Positions 36,001-48,009 of a stretch of DNA of 64,000 nt are shown piece after piece. Every line of letters starts with the position of its first letter. Within the stretch, counting starts at the first letter, position 1. A program made the position numbers and the translations under genes. The notes below the pieces were generated by a model. The model did not search any database, was not told the origin of the DNA, and saw only the letters and a list, made by a program, of their open reading frames with translations. This stretch comes from Ottelia alismoides (taxonomy: Eukaryota; Streptophyta; Magnoliopsida; Alismatales; Hydrocharitaceae), in NCBI GenBank assembly GCA_037367405.1, contig JAZKJV010010749.1, positions 372,001 through 436,000 on the forward strand. Reading direction: 5' to 3'.

Positions 36001-38136
36001 GCAGAATGATGACACTCATCGTATCTACAACCATCTAAACTCTTAAAACATTGGTTCAGTGGGTATTCAAACATTTTGAATACATCATCTCTTATAGAGC
36101 CACCATGTCATTCATGATTAAATGTCGAGAGCACATATGTATGCCAGAACATCTTCTTAGATTTTATAAGGATTGATTGACAATTGCGATCATCATCGAA
36201 TGTCACTTCCAAAGTACAGTCGATGGGAGATCAAGACTGTAGAGACATACAAACCCTAGGGTTGTAGTCATATTGTCTACTTAATTGTCATTCCTCATTA
36301 TTATGAGGAAGACTTGAACATTGCAACCACATACATTACGTGTCCAACAGCAAGTACAATATCTTGATCATGGATCCAATCCATGATAATTTACTGGTTA
36401 TTATTGAGTATAAAATTGAGTGGGTTTAATGAAGGATTATCTGAAATAAGAAATTTGCATAAATATATATAAATATATATTTTACTTTGATTTGGGAATT
36501 TTCGTATCAAAGTTGTCTTGCCTTATTAACACTGAAAGTTCATTCCCTTAATCACTTTCAATGTAAGAGATATACTTACCATCATATCTCAGCAAGATCT
36601 GGGATCTCTTTCCTTATCTTTGTTACATCCCAATAATATGAGAACCTGTAACTCCGATTAAAAGAAGCGGGAATATATTCCACCTTGCAAGTCCAACTTG
36701 CATTCCCAATTCGGTCTTTAACACTTGGTCCCACCACCCCTAAGGTGATGTTGACCCGTCGTTAATTGAACCAACCGTCAACAGGAATAATACTCGCGAC
36801 GTGCAATCCAATATCACCCGATATTGGGGTCACTGTGCATACGGCCTTACTCTTTCGAGAAGCAAAGAGTCTGATCCAGATGCGCTTGCATAAAGGAGCC
36901 GCCACTTCGGGCAGACGTCTCCTACATGCAATCCCTGGCGACGGAAACCCTTCGCCTTGACGGGAGACCATGGATGTCACTTATGTGATCCTCCACCTCA
37001 TATTCAAATTTTAATTAATTATCATCAATCATATTCACATAATTAATCCTTCCAAGGGAAATACACATCTATTCATAATAGAGTGTTTTTAATTGGATAT
37101 AATTAATTTAATCATATTAAACCAATTATCAATCCAATTCAATCAACAAACTTGATTGGTTTTACTTGAATATTTATATATATGGTATTATCTAGAAGTA
37201 TGTATTAATTCAAATTTTAATAATTAGAAAAAAAATACACCTTGATTTCTCCAACATTATCGAGTCCCTACCCGCTGTCATGGCCAGTACCAGCGGGAGT
37301 GGGATGGACCACAACCAATGCGACCCGCTACCCCAACGCTCCCCGACTAGACACTATATCCACCTCAGGAAAGGATAATGCCAAATAGATCAATGTGTAC
37401 TTGAGATGATCATCGGTTCTTCAACCGAAATTATACCATATAGTAATAATCAAAATATTTTTGATTATAGGAAAATTTGCTAGATAAATTCCCAATCCTA
37501 TTCAAGCAAGTTGTTTGTTAATTGAGTTTCCAATTATGATCTAGATCAAATCTAATCAATTTATTGGTTGAGGCCAAGTCAATTAAGGAAATAATCATCA
37601 TTAAATATTTCTCAAATATTTTTCGTAATTATTTCATGAAATTAACAATTAATTTCACTAATTGACAATCACATGGTTCTTGATTAGGAATGTAATTTCA
37701 GCAGTGACCCCTACTTACTAAAATTAACGTATCTCAATCAATTCAAACCAAATTAGACAAAATCAGTTTCCAAAGATTGCTAATTTTATTTATGACAGAA
37801 CCTAAGTGATATTTCACGTATTTCTAGGCAGATCAAAATAGTAATTAACTCATTAATCATGTTAAGATTCACAGTTCCTGCAACAGTGAATACATGTTCA
37901 TTAAAACAACCATATCTTGAGCAAACGAGACAAATTACGTAAACTCAGATCCTATGGTTTCCTTATTAAATGGTGAACAAAATCCAATTATTATTTTTAT
38001 GTTTAAATAATTTAAATAGGGCCGAAAATAATCACTAAACTGAGATACGAAAATGAAATGCGATAAAAAATTTCGCAAACCCTAACGAACCCAAGTCGTC
38101 CTAGGTTTATGGATCATACCCGAAACCTCCAACCTG
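36001..38136 (-). other. Copia A 5' internal region, no readable gene
   Basis: Aligns in reverse complement with the corresponding part of copia D (about 48508-50640). No gag is readable in either copy. It includes a GC-richer block at 36640-36975 and another at 37255-37370. Confidence 0.6.
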
Positions 38137-38148
38137 GCTCTGATACCA
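38137..38148 (-). other. Copia A primer-binding site (initiator tRNA-Met)
   Basis: Minus strand TGGTATCAGAGC, two bases from the LTR at 38151. Confidence 0.93.
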
Positions 38149-38150
38149 CT

Positions 38151-40788
38151 TGAAGGATATGTGAAGATCCTTAAGCGCATCACAGAAGCGTGTGGATCGC
38201 ATCGAATGCGATCGAGAGCGACTAGTCGCACTAGTTGCTCCAGGTAGCGGAAATTAAAATTTTTCATGGGACGAAACCACATGATCCAAGAAAACTTCTC
38301 GGATCATTTCGTCTAAACCACTAACAAGTAATAGGATTACCTCTTGCAGCGTGGTTGCGATCAAGTCTCTAAACAAAGAGACCTCCTGTCTCAAGTCCGA
38401 TCCGATGGAGGAGACGCTTGCGAGCGTGTTGATGAAACACGTGCATCTCGCAATCCATGTTGATGATCAAAGCGGAGGATCTCCTGATCTCGACACACGA
38501 AATCCGACGTCTTCTTCACGAGCGAGGCGTATCGAAGGAGACGGAGATCCACGAGCAAACGATCGGGCAGCATAACGACGACGTTGCAGCGATGGAGACT
38601 CTCTATAGGGCATCCATGGTGGGCAGCCATATGAGAGAGAGAGAGTGGGCGTGTAGAGAGAAAGAGAGAGAGACTTATATTCTCATTGTGTAAAGAAGAG
38701 CAAAGGGGTGCCTCTCCTTTTATAATATTTTGGGATCCATAAATCTCAATCCATGGGCAACACAAATCCAATGGCTCTCATTGATTTGTGTTTCTTTTAA
38801 CGGCTAAGATTTGTATTGGGAAAAACCAACAACAATTAATTTAATTTGGATTAAATATATATTGATAAATCAACATAATTTAATCCTCAAATTAAATCAC
38901 CAAATCTTGGAGATAATGGAGATGGAAATCTTCCTTCCATATGGGAGAGGTGGACGGCCACCCTTTCCATATTGGAATTGGTGGCCTTCCCTACTTCTAA
39001 TTGGAGTAGGATATTTCCAATGAAATCTTGGAAATCTCCAAGATTCCATGTATCTCCAATATTTACAACAATAATTGTTGTAAAATATTCTACAAAAAAA
39101 ATTCATAATTATTTTGAGAATATATCTTGCCATTGGAAATTTGTGAATCACATTCACAACCCAAAATAAAATGCAAATTGCATTTTCAATTTAATGTCCA
39201 ATGTGAATCCAATTCACATCAACATTTAACTAACAAATGTAAATTACAAATAGCTCTCTCTTATATATTATAAATCACATTTATAATATATGTGATTAAT
39301 ATGGATAGTGCTATCTACATTGTTCAATATCCATGATAATTAAATCACATTTAATCATCTTGGATCTCTATTCTCATGTGCCCAAATAATATGAATCATA
39401 TTCACATTATTTACATCTTTGATAATCAAATCACATTTAATTATCTAAGACAACTCTCTTTATAATATGAATCGAATTCATATTAATCATGATAATTAAA
39501 TCACATTTAATTATCCAGTCTATGCTCGAATACTTATATCAACCATGAAATTATCTTGAACTCTTTCAAGGATAATGCGCATTCTCCGTGAATACTTGGA
39601 GATAAGGACAGGGCGATTGTATTAATCCATGTATAGTGACTTGGATATTGAGATTACATCTCTAATCCAGATCTCGAGCCTCCCATAGATGCTTGATTAA
39701 ATCAAGACCGCAAATCTAATTTTCACATTGCATCTGAATCACATATAGATCAATGTCCAATATTTGGGCTAAGATTAGATTATTTTTCTACTGAGAGAAG
39801 TCACTAAAATCCAGGCCCGTTTCATCACTCCCTAGGAATGGAAGCGTCATGGTTATACAACCGTTTATGATCACATCACCCTCAGGTATTTCCAATACCT
39901 GTACACCCTGCATACTGGAAGACCGAGAGTAATCCCGAAGTATAAGATCAATTTTATACTGTATACTTTAGGGATTTATCATTAAGTTTCTCATCTGACT
40001 ATTGGGAGTTGTTATCTTATAATACTTTCCAAAAGTATATATCATACCCAGGTGTTGATCATATACTTTCCAAAAGTATATATCAAACCTACAAATTCAG
40101 CCAGGATTCCAAAGTGAGACGATCGTGCACGAAATTTGATTCTTCCCAATATCTCATGAGTGAGCTCATATCTTCTGGTTCAGTAATGAACCTGTATGAT
40201 CCCTTTGAGAGATTGTATTACTCATATGCGCTTATATGCACACCAGCGTGCCGATGTATAGACATTGATTAGTTCATCAACCTATTGGTCTGCCAAATGT
40301 ATATACTCAGACATATAGTAACACATCTGTATCCGGTCAGAGGATGCGTGCCTATATCATGACAGCATACGACATAGGACTTTGGTTATCTCGATCTCGT
40401 TAAGTCAACTCTTTGACCTAACTAATATGACACCTCCAAATCTCTATTCCTATGCAGAGGACATGCATCAAGAAGTTGGTTAGATATCAGCCTAAATGAG
40501 AAAGGATTGCCATCTCCTACTCAGGCTGGAGATCATCTCTTAACAATCATTTGGCGATGCTTGATGAGTCCTCAATCTAACTCTTTAGATGTTCATCCAA
40601 GCACCAAACTCTATGATTCAATATTTGAATCAACAGTTGTATAATCATCAAGATGGCCATGGTACATAACCCTAATTGTACTAAGGGACCTATTATGCAA
40701 ATTATTTATTCTTCACTTCAGATCAGGGAATGATATTCGCAATAACATTTATTGCATAATGGCTCACCATGGGCTCGCATGTCCAACA
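38151..40788 (-). repeat. Copia A 5' LTR
   Basis: A 2638-bp uninterrupted LTR, TG to CA on both strands. It holds the palindrome array (39240-39520) and the small leader frame (38391-38771), which here is longer because it is open upstream. Confidence 0.93.
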
Positions 40789-40793
40789 AGGAC
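40789..40793. repeat. Right target-site duplication of copia A (AGGAC)
   Basis: Same five bases as 1914-1918. Confidence 0.93.
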
Positions 40794-41812
40794 ATCACTC
40801 TAGGAGGAGAACGACATAGAAAGTGCTCCAATCCGGCCTATGGTGGCCTACTTTCTTCAAGGATTCTGATGAATTCATGAAGAGTTATAGTGACTGTCAG
40901 AGGATGAGCACTTGTGAACAGCGTTATATGATGCCGATGAAGCCCATTCACTTCTGTGAGGTTTTTGACGCATGGGGCATCGATTTCATGGGTCCATTCC
41001 CTAAGAGTCAAGGATTTGAGTACATTCTGTTGGTCGTTGATTATATTAGTCGTTGGGTTGAGGCCATCCCTGCCCAAACCGCAGATGCTAGGACTGTTTG
41101 CAGATTTTTGAGGAAGAATATCATTTCATGGTTTGGGGTGCCTAGAGTTTTGATATTTGACGGGGGGTCTCATTTCATCAATGACAAGGTAAAGACCCTT
41201 GCTAGCGAGTTCGGTATAGATCATCGAGTAGTCACGCCATATCATCCTCAGACCAATGGTCTAGCCAAAGTGTTGAATAGGGAGATCAAGACTATATTGC
41301 AGAAGGTAGTCCACCCTGATCGAAAGGATTGGTCACAACTTTTGGACTCAGTCTTGTGGGCATATCAGACTTCCTTCAAGACTCCTTTGGGTATGTCTCC
41401 CTTTCGCCTCTTTTATGGCAAGCCCTGCCATTTACCTGTTGAGATTAGTCATAAGTCACTTTGGGCTGTCACAGACATATTATTGGATCCAGTGCTTAGA
41501 GATTCAGCCTTTCCGAGCAGCCTACAATACAAGGAGAGAGTGAAGGAGTGGAATGATTCTCATAACAGCCACAAGGAGTTTGAGCCAGATCAAAGAGTAT
41601 GGTTGTTTGATGCTAGGCTTAGATTATTTGCAGGGAAGTTGCAGAGCAAGTGGAAGGGACCATACCTGGTCCGAAAGGTACATGACAATGTGAGCATTGA
41701 CATATCCAAAATGTCATCTGATTCTACCTTTCGTGTTAACGGGCATCGACTCAAACCATATCTAGATCATGAGCCCCTAGTCGTTGACATCACCCCTATT
41801 CTTTTTGCGTGA
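40794..41812 (+). pseudogene. Gypsy A integrase and C-terminal domain
   Basis: Continues the pol frame from 1918. One TAG at 40817 is followed by 329 open codons (40823-41812). The zinc-finger Cys pair is damaged: YSDCQR stands where CDxCQR is usual. The catalytic core shows WGIDFMGPFP, then FDGGSHFIN and YHPQTNGLAKVLNREIK. The third acidic residue, normally Glu before the Val-Ser-Asn-type stretch, is Lys, so strand transfer should be lost. The C-terminal part has KLQSKWKGPYLV and FRVNGHRLKPY, typical of the Athila/Tat integrase end. This half is much better preserved than the RT half. TGA-type termination is at 41810-41812, and the hairpin array follows. Confidence 0.9.
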
Positions 41813-41942
41813 GATGTGGTCTTTGACGCACATCTATTGCATCTCACGCCTAATTACCACTGTCTTCCTCTTTGTATAGATCTATATGTCCATATCATAC
41901 CATTCTTCAGTCCAACACCCAATTTTCATCTTATGATTATGC

Positions 41943-42140
41943 TATACTTAGGGTGTACTTTACCCTAAGTATAGGGGGTGTCCGCCTTTTGATCTCTCTT
42001 TGGATTCTTTTTACCTCTTTTTTGCTTAGGCATATTTTACCCTAAGTATAGGGGAGGTAGATCCGGTACATTCTTCCATTCAGATTTCCCTTTATGTACA
42101 ATCTGCTATACTTAGGATTACTTGATCATAAGTATAGGGG
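41943..42140 (+). repeat. Gypsy A array of three PPT-like hairpins
   Basis: 41943-41953/41963-41973 (11 bp, TATACTTAGGG with CCCTAAGTATA); 42025-42030/42041-42046 (a decayed 5' arm, but the 3' arm CCTAAGTATAGGGG is intact); and 42106-42117/42126-42137 (9 bp plus 3 bp around one mismatch). Spacing is about 82 bases. The second and third correspond to two units of gypsy B: the spacer at 42053-42105 resembles gypsy B around 9555-9605 in reverse complement. Confidence 0.82.
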
Positions 42141-42204
42141 GAAACACCGGGCTTTTCATTCTATTCTTTGATTCTTCATTGTAGTATAGCATTCCTTTTC
42201 ACTT

Positions 42205-42282
42205 CCCTATACTAAGCATGAGTTCTGTCTTCTTCATCGCTCTTGATTCACTCTGAGGACATCGTTTTAGCTAAGTATAGGG
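42205..42282 (+). other. Gypsy A terminal long two-stem hairpin
   Basis: Outer arms CCCTATACTAAGC (42205-42217) and GCTAAGTATAGGG (42270-42282) with one mismatch; inner arms TGTCTTC (42226-42232) and GAGGACA (42255-42261). Confidence 0.72.
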
Positions 42283-43850
42283 GGTGTCGTATATATTTCA
42301 TATATAATTTAGCCATAACTCGTACTTTGTGTGAGTGTGTTAATAAATAAAATGGCTAAAATCCTTTATCTAAAAACCCATAAAATTTTAAGAAAATTTT
42401 CTTGTACATAAAATTCTTTCTTGCACATACATAGCTATTTATAAAAAATATTTTTGTACAAATGCTTGTAAAAATGTTTTGTGTGTAAAACGTTTGTAAA
42501 TATTTTGGTATCAAAATTATGTATACAGTACAAAATTTTTGTAAAATATTTGAAAAATAAAAAGTTTGCAAAAACCCTTGTGTAAATGTGTGTAAATATT
42601 TTGCAAAATTTATGCATTCATGCATTCATTCATTCAAATATTTTTCAAAAATTTGCATAAAAATATTTTTGTATATACTTGTACAGTTTTTCTAGATCAT
42701 AGTTGACATTTAAACTAGCCTGGATTTAAATTGAAAAATGGAGCTTGGTTAAGATGTTAATCCACCTAATTCTCAGAGGAACCTTATAGGGTTTAGGGTT
42801 AAGACTTTTCAGGTCCATTAGTGTCTTAATTCTTTGAGCCCACTAGGCTAAGATCACATGTCATCTTGATGAGCCTAAGTAGAACTCTTAACAATGCACA
42901 CATAACTCTCACAAACAATGGCTTTACTTGCACCAGCACCTTACACATATCTACGGATGAGGTGGTGAGGAGGCAGTCTTCTTTGGCTTGGGGTAGCATA
43001 CGAGGGTAGTACTTCTAGGTGGAACCTCTTGTCTTCTTTTAGTGAAGGAAGTACGTCTCAACTTGGTCCGGCGGCATTGAGGTCTAAAGACAGGAGTTGC
43101 GGGTTGCAATAATGCTTCAAAAGAGGGATAGTCTACTGACTCAAGAGGAAAAACTCCTTATGTATATATGCTGCACCATGTAGATATGTTGTACATATGC
43201 ACACCGAAAAATGTGCAAAAGAAAGAAAAACTCCAAAAAGTGGTGGGTCTGATAGAAATGAAATACCCACTGGAGTGTATATAGTCAAATAAAATAAAGC
43301 TTATGTTACCCATTCTCATCTCATGAAGCTTGCAGCAGGGAGACTTAGCTACACTGGTTGGGCTCCCAAGGATACATGGCTACACTGATCATGGTCCATT
43401 CTCTTCGTCCTCCTCTTCTTGAACCGGTTGTACTTGAACTTAGAAGGGAATACCTCGCTCCTCGAGGAAAGAGCTGCCAGACTAGGATATTAGAGTTACC
43501 TTGTTGAGGGGGGTTGTAACTTTGCCATTTTTGAGGTGGGGAGCTACACATCACTTACACGGTACAAGAAAAGATTCATGGTCATTAGAGTTTGTGTATA
43601 TAGACTTATTCTGATCTGGATTATTGAGGATCCTTGAGAATAGATTGGTGGAGCTTAGAGGTTGTTGAGTTTTAAACCTTAGTCCAAATAAGGTTCCGAC
43701 AAACTAATAATCCAAAGGTCTGACAGAGTTCCATACTTCAATTTAATGAATACAAGTCTAATAATCAATCATGATTCACCTTCTTTTTCTTGTTCTTTTT
43801 CTTTCACTTCTTTTTTCAAATAAGTGTTTGCTAAGGGACTAGCAAAGGTA
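42283..43850 (+). other. Gypsy A 3' noncoding region
   Basis: No convincing frame. Closely related to gypsy B 7811-9360 in reverse complement. Confidence 0.6.
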
Positions 43851-43863
43851 AAGTATAGTTGGG
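43851..43863 (+). other. Gypsy A polypurine tract, eroded
   Basis: AAGTATAGTTGGG before the LTR at 43864. Two Gs of the usual AAGTATAGGGGGG have changed. Confidence 0.75.
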
Positions 43864-45842
43864 TGATGAATCCTCATTCATCACTCTTTATTCTTTTATT
43901 TTAGCTAATTATCTTGGCAAAGCATCATGTAAATAGGTGTAAATACAATAACTTACCATTATGTATGCATATGTTAATATATCACAACTAGCATGTATTT
44001 GTGCAAAAATAAAAGAATAAAGGATAAAAAGAAAAAGAAGAGAGTATTTATAATAAATACCGAGTGACCCAAACACAAGAGAGGGCCAAGCATTGGCCTG
44101 ATCGCCAAATAAAATAAGTAGAGAGAGATAGGGCCACTCCAGTTTGTATATATGTATCATATGTGTACATAAGTTATTTTTGCCAAAATTAAATAAAATG
44201 TGCTTTTACTCCCTTGTATATATTTCTAAAAATAAAATAAAAATCAGAAAAATAAAATAAAATTCTCTCCCTCACTTGTACATAATACATGTATACTTGT
44301 TTTCTTCCATATTTATTTTACACATGTAAATAAATAAGAAAAATAAAATAAAAATTGTTTTATACTCTAAAAATTATGTTGTAAATAAATAAAATTTAAA
44401 ATTGGAGTATACTTGTAAAAATAATAAAAAAAATTATACAAAATACATAGGTATTTTATACATGTATATAATACATTATATTGTATATACCATAATTTAT
44501 TTTTCATAAAATAAATAAAAATCACAGAAATAGTTTGAAAAATAACAAACATTTTCCATTTTATACACTTTTTAATTTAACATCATTTATTATTTTTTAT
44601 TGAATTTATAAATCTTTTTGTAAATGTTATTTTCTGATTCGTCCACGACGGATCGTTGACTCGGGTCAACCCCCTCTTCCAGGGCTTGACCCGACCTGAG
44701 TGACCCACCAGACCTTTTTCTCCCATTTGTCTAGGCTGGATCATGCATCCCCTTGCTCCGAATTTCTGACCGTGCCTTCCCCATTGATCCCTGATCCTCA
44801 GGATCCCTAGGAAAGCGTGGATCATTCTCGGATTGCGTGCAATTGCCCGATTCTTCCAGCTACTTGGGATGCTCTATAAATTGTTCATTCGCCACCCAAC
44901 TCAGTAGCTCATGCCGCACTCCTTCTTGATACCCTAGAATCCTTCCTCGTAGTGACAGACGTCGGAGGACACCTTCGAAAGCCTCCTTCGCCTGTCGTAG
45001 CTTGGTCGAAGCCACAACCCCTCCGTCCACTCCGCCTGGATCTCAGGATTGTGCTCAGACCCTCGGGTAGCCCTCTAATACTTCCTAGCTCCGTAGTTAT
45101 ACAATATTCCATATGTACGCCGCTTGTGCTCCGCCAGCTCCAACCAGCCGGTCGGAGCTCCGTCACCGTCACTCATCCATTCTGATCGATTCACATGCTC
45201 GCCCTCCATCTTCCTACACAGCCTGATCATCCTGATCATCGTCTCTAGAGTCGAGATTAGGTTCGAGGTCTCCATCTATCGTGACCTTCGAAGACCAACC
45301 CCCATTCGCCTCCGCTTCTCTGCTTTTCAGACCTAATAAAACAGACCGGAGCGTAGCTCCGAGTCAGAGCAACCCCTTTCAGGTCTTGTCGCACGTGGAG
45401 AGTCCCCAGACCACCCTCATCCATCCTTGCCGGAGCTGCTCCAGGTCACTTGCGCCGCCTCGTCGATCAGACCGTTGGAGCTTCCATCCATGCCGGCCAT
45501 CTGACATGGAATATGCTCACAACTTCACCGGTGCCTTCAGATCCTTCACCGGAGCTGAGGATTGCATCCTTGGGTCCGACAAAGTTTGCCCAGGCGTAGT
45601 TCATCTAGACGCCTTCGCCGCCATTGGATCGACTCCACCTTCCAGATTTCAACCCGTCCGTTCATTTACTGGAGTTGCCAGACCGTTAGATGTCAGATCT
45701 AACGGTTCCGTACTAGCCACGTCCCTAACCAACAGACACCATCAAATAAGACATCTTGCGTGCCCAGAGTCGCACGATTGTGCCCCATCAGCGACTGACA
45801 CCTGTCCCTCCACGTGCCTCTCATGTGCCTCCATGGGTATAT
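43864..45842 (+). repeat. Gypsy A 3' LTR, first part
   Basis: Starts with the inverted repeat 43864-43883 and is related to the reverse complement of the gypsy B LTR. It has a GC-rich middle (about 44640-45840) and a TATA box CTATAAATT near 44874-44882. A 211-codon frame at 45281-45916 crosses into copia D and is not accepted as a gene. It is interrupted at 45842. Confidence 0.88.
45838..45842. repeat. Left target-site duplication of copia D (TATAT)
   Basis: TATAT before TG at 45843; TATAT again at 56681-56685 after the closing CA. Confidence 0.92.
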
Positions 45843-47122
45843 TGTTGGACAAGCGAGCCCACAGCGAGCCATTATGCAATAAATGTTATTGCAATTCACT
45901 CCTTAATCTGAAATAAAGAGTATATAATTTGCATAATAGGTCCCTTAGTACAATTAGGGTTATGTACCATGGCCATCTTAATGATCATACAGCTGTTGAT
46001 TCAATTATTGAATCATAGAGGCTTGTGCTTAGATGAATATCTAATGAGTTAGATTGAGGACTCATCAAGCACCGTCAAATGATTATTAAGAGATGATCTC
46101 CAGCCTGAGTAGGAGATGGCAATCCTATCTCAATTAGGCTGATATCTGACCGATGTCTTGATGCAGGTCCTCTGCATAGGAATAGAGATTCGGAGGTGTC
46201 AGATGAGTTAGGTCAAAGAGTTGACTTAACAAGATCGAGATAACCAAAGTCATATATCGTATGCTGTCATGATATAGGCACACATCCTCTGACCGGAGAT
46301 AGATGTGTTACTATATGTCTGAGTATGCACATTTGGCAGACCAATAGGTTGATGACCTAATCAAGGTCTATACACCGGTGCGCTGGTGTGTATATAAGGG
46401 CATATGAGTAATACGATCTCTCAAAGGGATCATACAGGTTCAGTTACTGAACCGGAAGACATGAGCTCACTCATGAGATATTGGGAAGAATCAAATTCCA
46501 TGCGCATAGTCATCTCGCTTTGGAAGCTTGACTGAATTTGTAAGTTTGATATATACTTTTCGAAAGTATATGATCAAGACCTAGGTATGATATATGATTT
46601 TGGAAAGTATATGATCGATACCGACTCCCAATGATCGAATGAGAAACTTACTGATAAAACCCTGAAGTAGACAGTGTAAAGTTGATCTAATACTTCGGGT
46701 TTATTCTGAGTCATCCAGTATGCAGGATGTACATGTATTGGGAATACCTGAGGGTGATGTGATCATAAACGATTGTATAACCATGACACTTCCATTCCTA
46801 GGGAGTGATGAAACGGGTCTGGATTTTAGTGACTCCTCTCAGTAGAGAAGTAATCTGATCTTAGTCCAAATGTTAGACATTGATCTGAATGTGATTCAGA
46901 TGCAATGAGAAGATTAGATTTGCGGCCTTGATTTAATCAAGCATCTATGGGAGGCCCGAGATCTGGATTTGAGATGTGATCTCAATATCCATGTCACTAT
47001 ACGTGGACCAATACAATCGCCCTGTCCTTATCTCCAAGTATTCGCGGAGAAAGCGCATTATCCTTGAATGGGTTCAGGATAATTTCATTGTTCATAATAT
47101 GTATCCGAGCATTGAGAAAATG

Positions 47123-47390
47123 GATAATTAAATGTGATTTAATTATCATGAATAATATGAATTTGATTCATATTATAAGGAGAGTTATCATAGATAATTA
47201 AATTTGATTTGATTATCAAATATGTAAATAATGTGAATGTGATTCATATTATTTGAGCACATGAGAATAAGTTATCCAATATAATTAAATGTGATTTAAT
47301 TATTGTGGATAAGAATAATGTGGATAGTAATATCCAATTATTCATAATATATTATAAATGTGATTTATAATGTATTAGAGAGAGCTAATT
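47123..47390. repeat. Palindrome array in the copia D 5' LTR
   Basis: At least five inverted repeats, for example GATAATTAAAT with ATTTAATTATC and AATAATGTGAAT with ATTCATATTATT, around a recurring TGTGA or TTTGA core. Repeated at 55311-55580. Confidence 0.75.
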
Positions 47391-47909
47391 ATAATTTATA
47401 TGTGTTGATTAATTATTATGTTTATTGGATACACATTGTGTAATTAATTGATAATGTAAATTATATGTTGTTTTGGGTTGTGAATATGATTCACAATTTT
47501 TCCACGGCAAGATTGCAATATTCTCAAATATAATTGTGAATTAGTTTTGAAGAATAAAAGCCAACAAAAGTTGTTGGAAATAAATAAAGGAGATTTTCAA
47601 GGAGATATGCAATCTCATGGATTTCCATGAGATTGCAATCTCCATGGAATCTTTGGGCAGCACATCATTCCTATAAGGAATGTGTGGCCGTCCACGTTGG
47701 AAGGTACATGGAGATGAAATCTCCATGTATCTTCTCTCCTTATTTATTGGTTTGATTTAAGACTAATTTATATTTGATTTTGTCAAATATATTTTAACCT
47801 AAATTTGTTGGTTTTACCAACAACAATCTTAGCCATTGGATTGACATAAATCAATCTCATCCATTGATTTTATATGTCACATGGATTGAGATCCATGGAT
47901 CCCAAAACC

Positions 47910-47918
47910 CTATAAATA
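47910..47918 (+). promoter_or_regulatory. Copia D LTR TATA box
   Basis: CTATAAATA in CCCTATAAATAGAGAGGC, a standard plant core promoter. The same site in the 3' LTR is 56098-56106. Confidence 0.8.
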
Positions 47919-48009
47919 GAGAGGCATACCATGCTCTCTATTTTACACACAATGCTTGAGAAGCATCTCTCTCTCTTTTCTCTCTACTTGACAACCCTCT
48001 CTCCCTCTC

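Larger units (their letters stand above)
1919..40788 (-). mobile_element. Copia A: Angela/BARE-type Ty1/copia element in minus orientation, carrying gypsy B inside one LTR
   Basis: The element starts TGAAGGATATG and ends ATGTCCAACA, flanked by AGGAC duplications. Its LTRs are 1919-4458 plus 32798-32924 (the 3' LTR on the minus strand) and 38151-40788 (the 5' LTR). The primer-binding site (complement at 38137-38148) matches initiator tRNA-Met, and the polypurine tract (complement at 32925-32939) has the Angela/BARE form ending GTGGGAGAT. The internal region 32925-38150 is degenerate pol and leader. The two LTRs differ at about 18 of the first 190 bases by eye, so this is an old insertion. It is a diverged relative of copia D. 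Confidence 0.93.

Noticed and set aside
44640..45840. GC-rich part of the gypsy A LTR as a captured host gene
   Set aside because: No domain could be recognised, and GC-rich islands also occur in the B and C LTRs.
45281..45916. 211-codon frame in the gypsy A LTR
   Set aside because: It crosses the insertion junction at 45842/45843, so it cannot be an old gene, and it shows no recognised domain.
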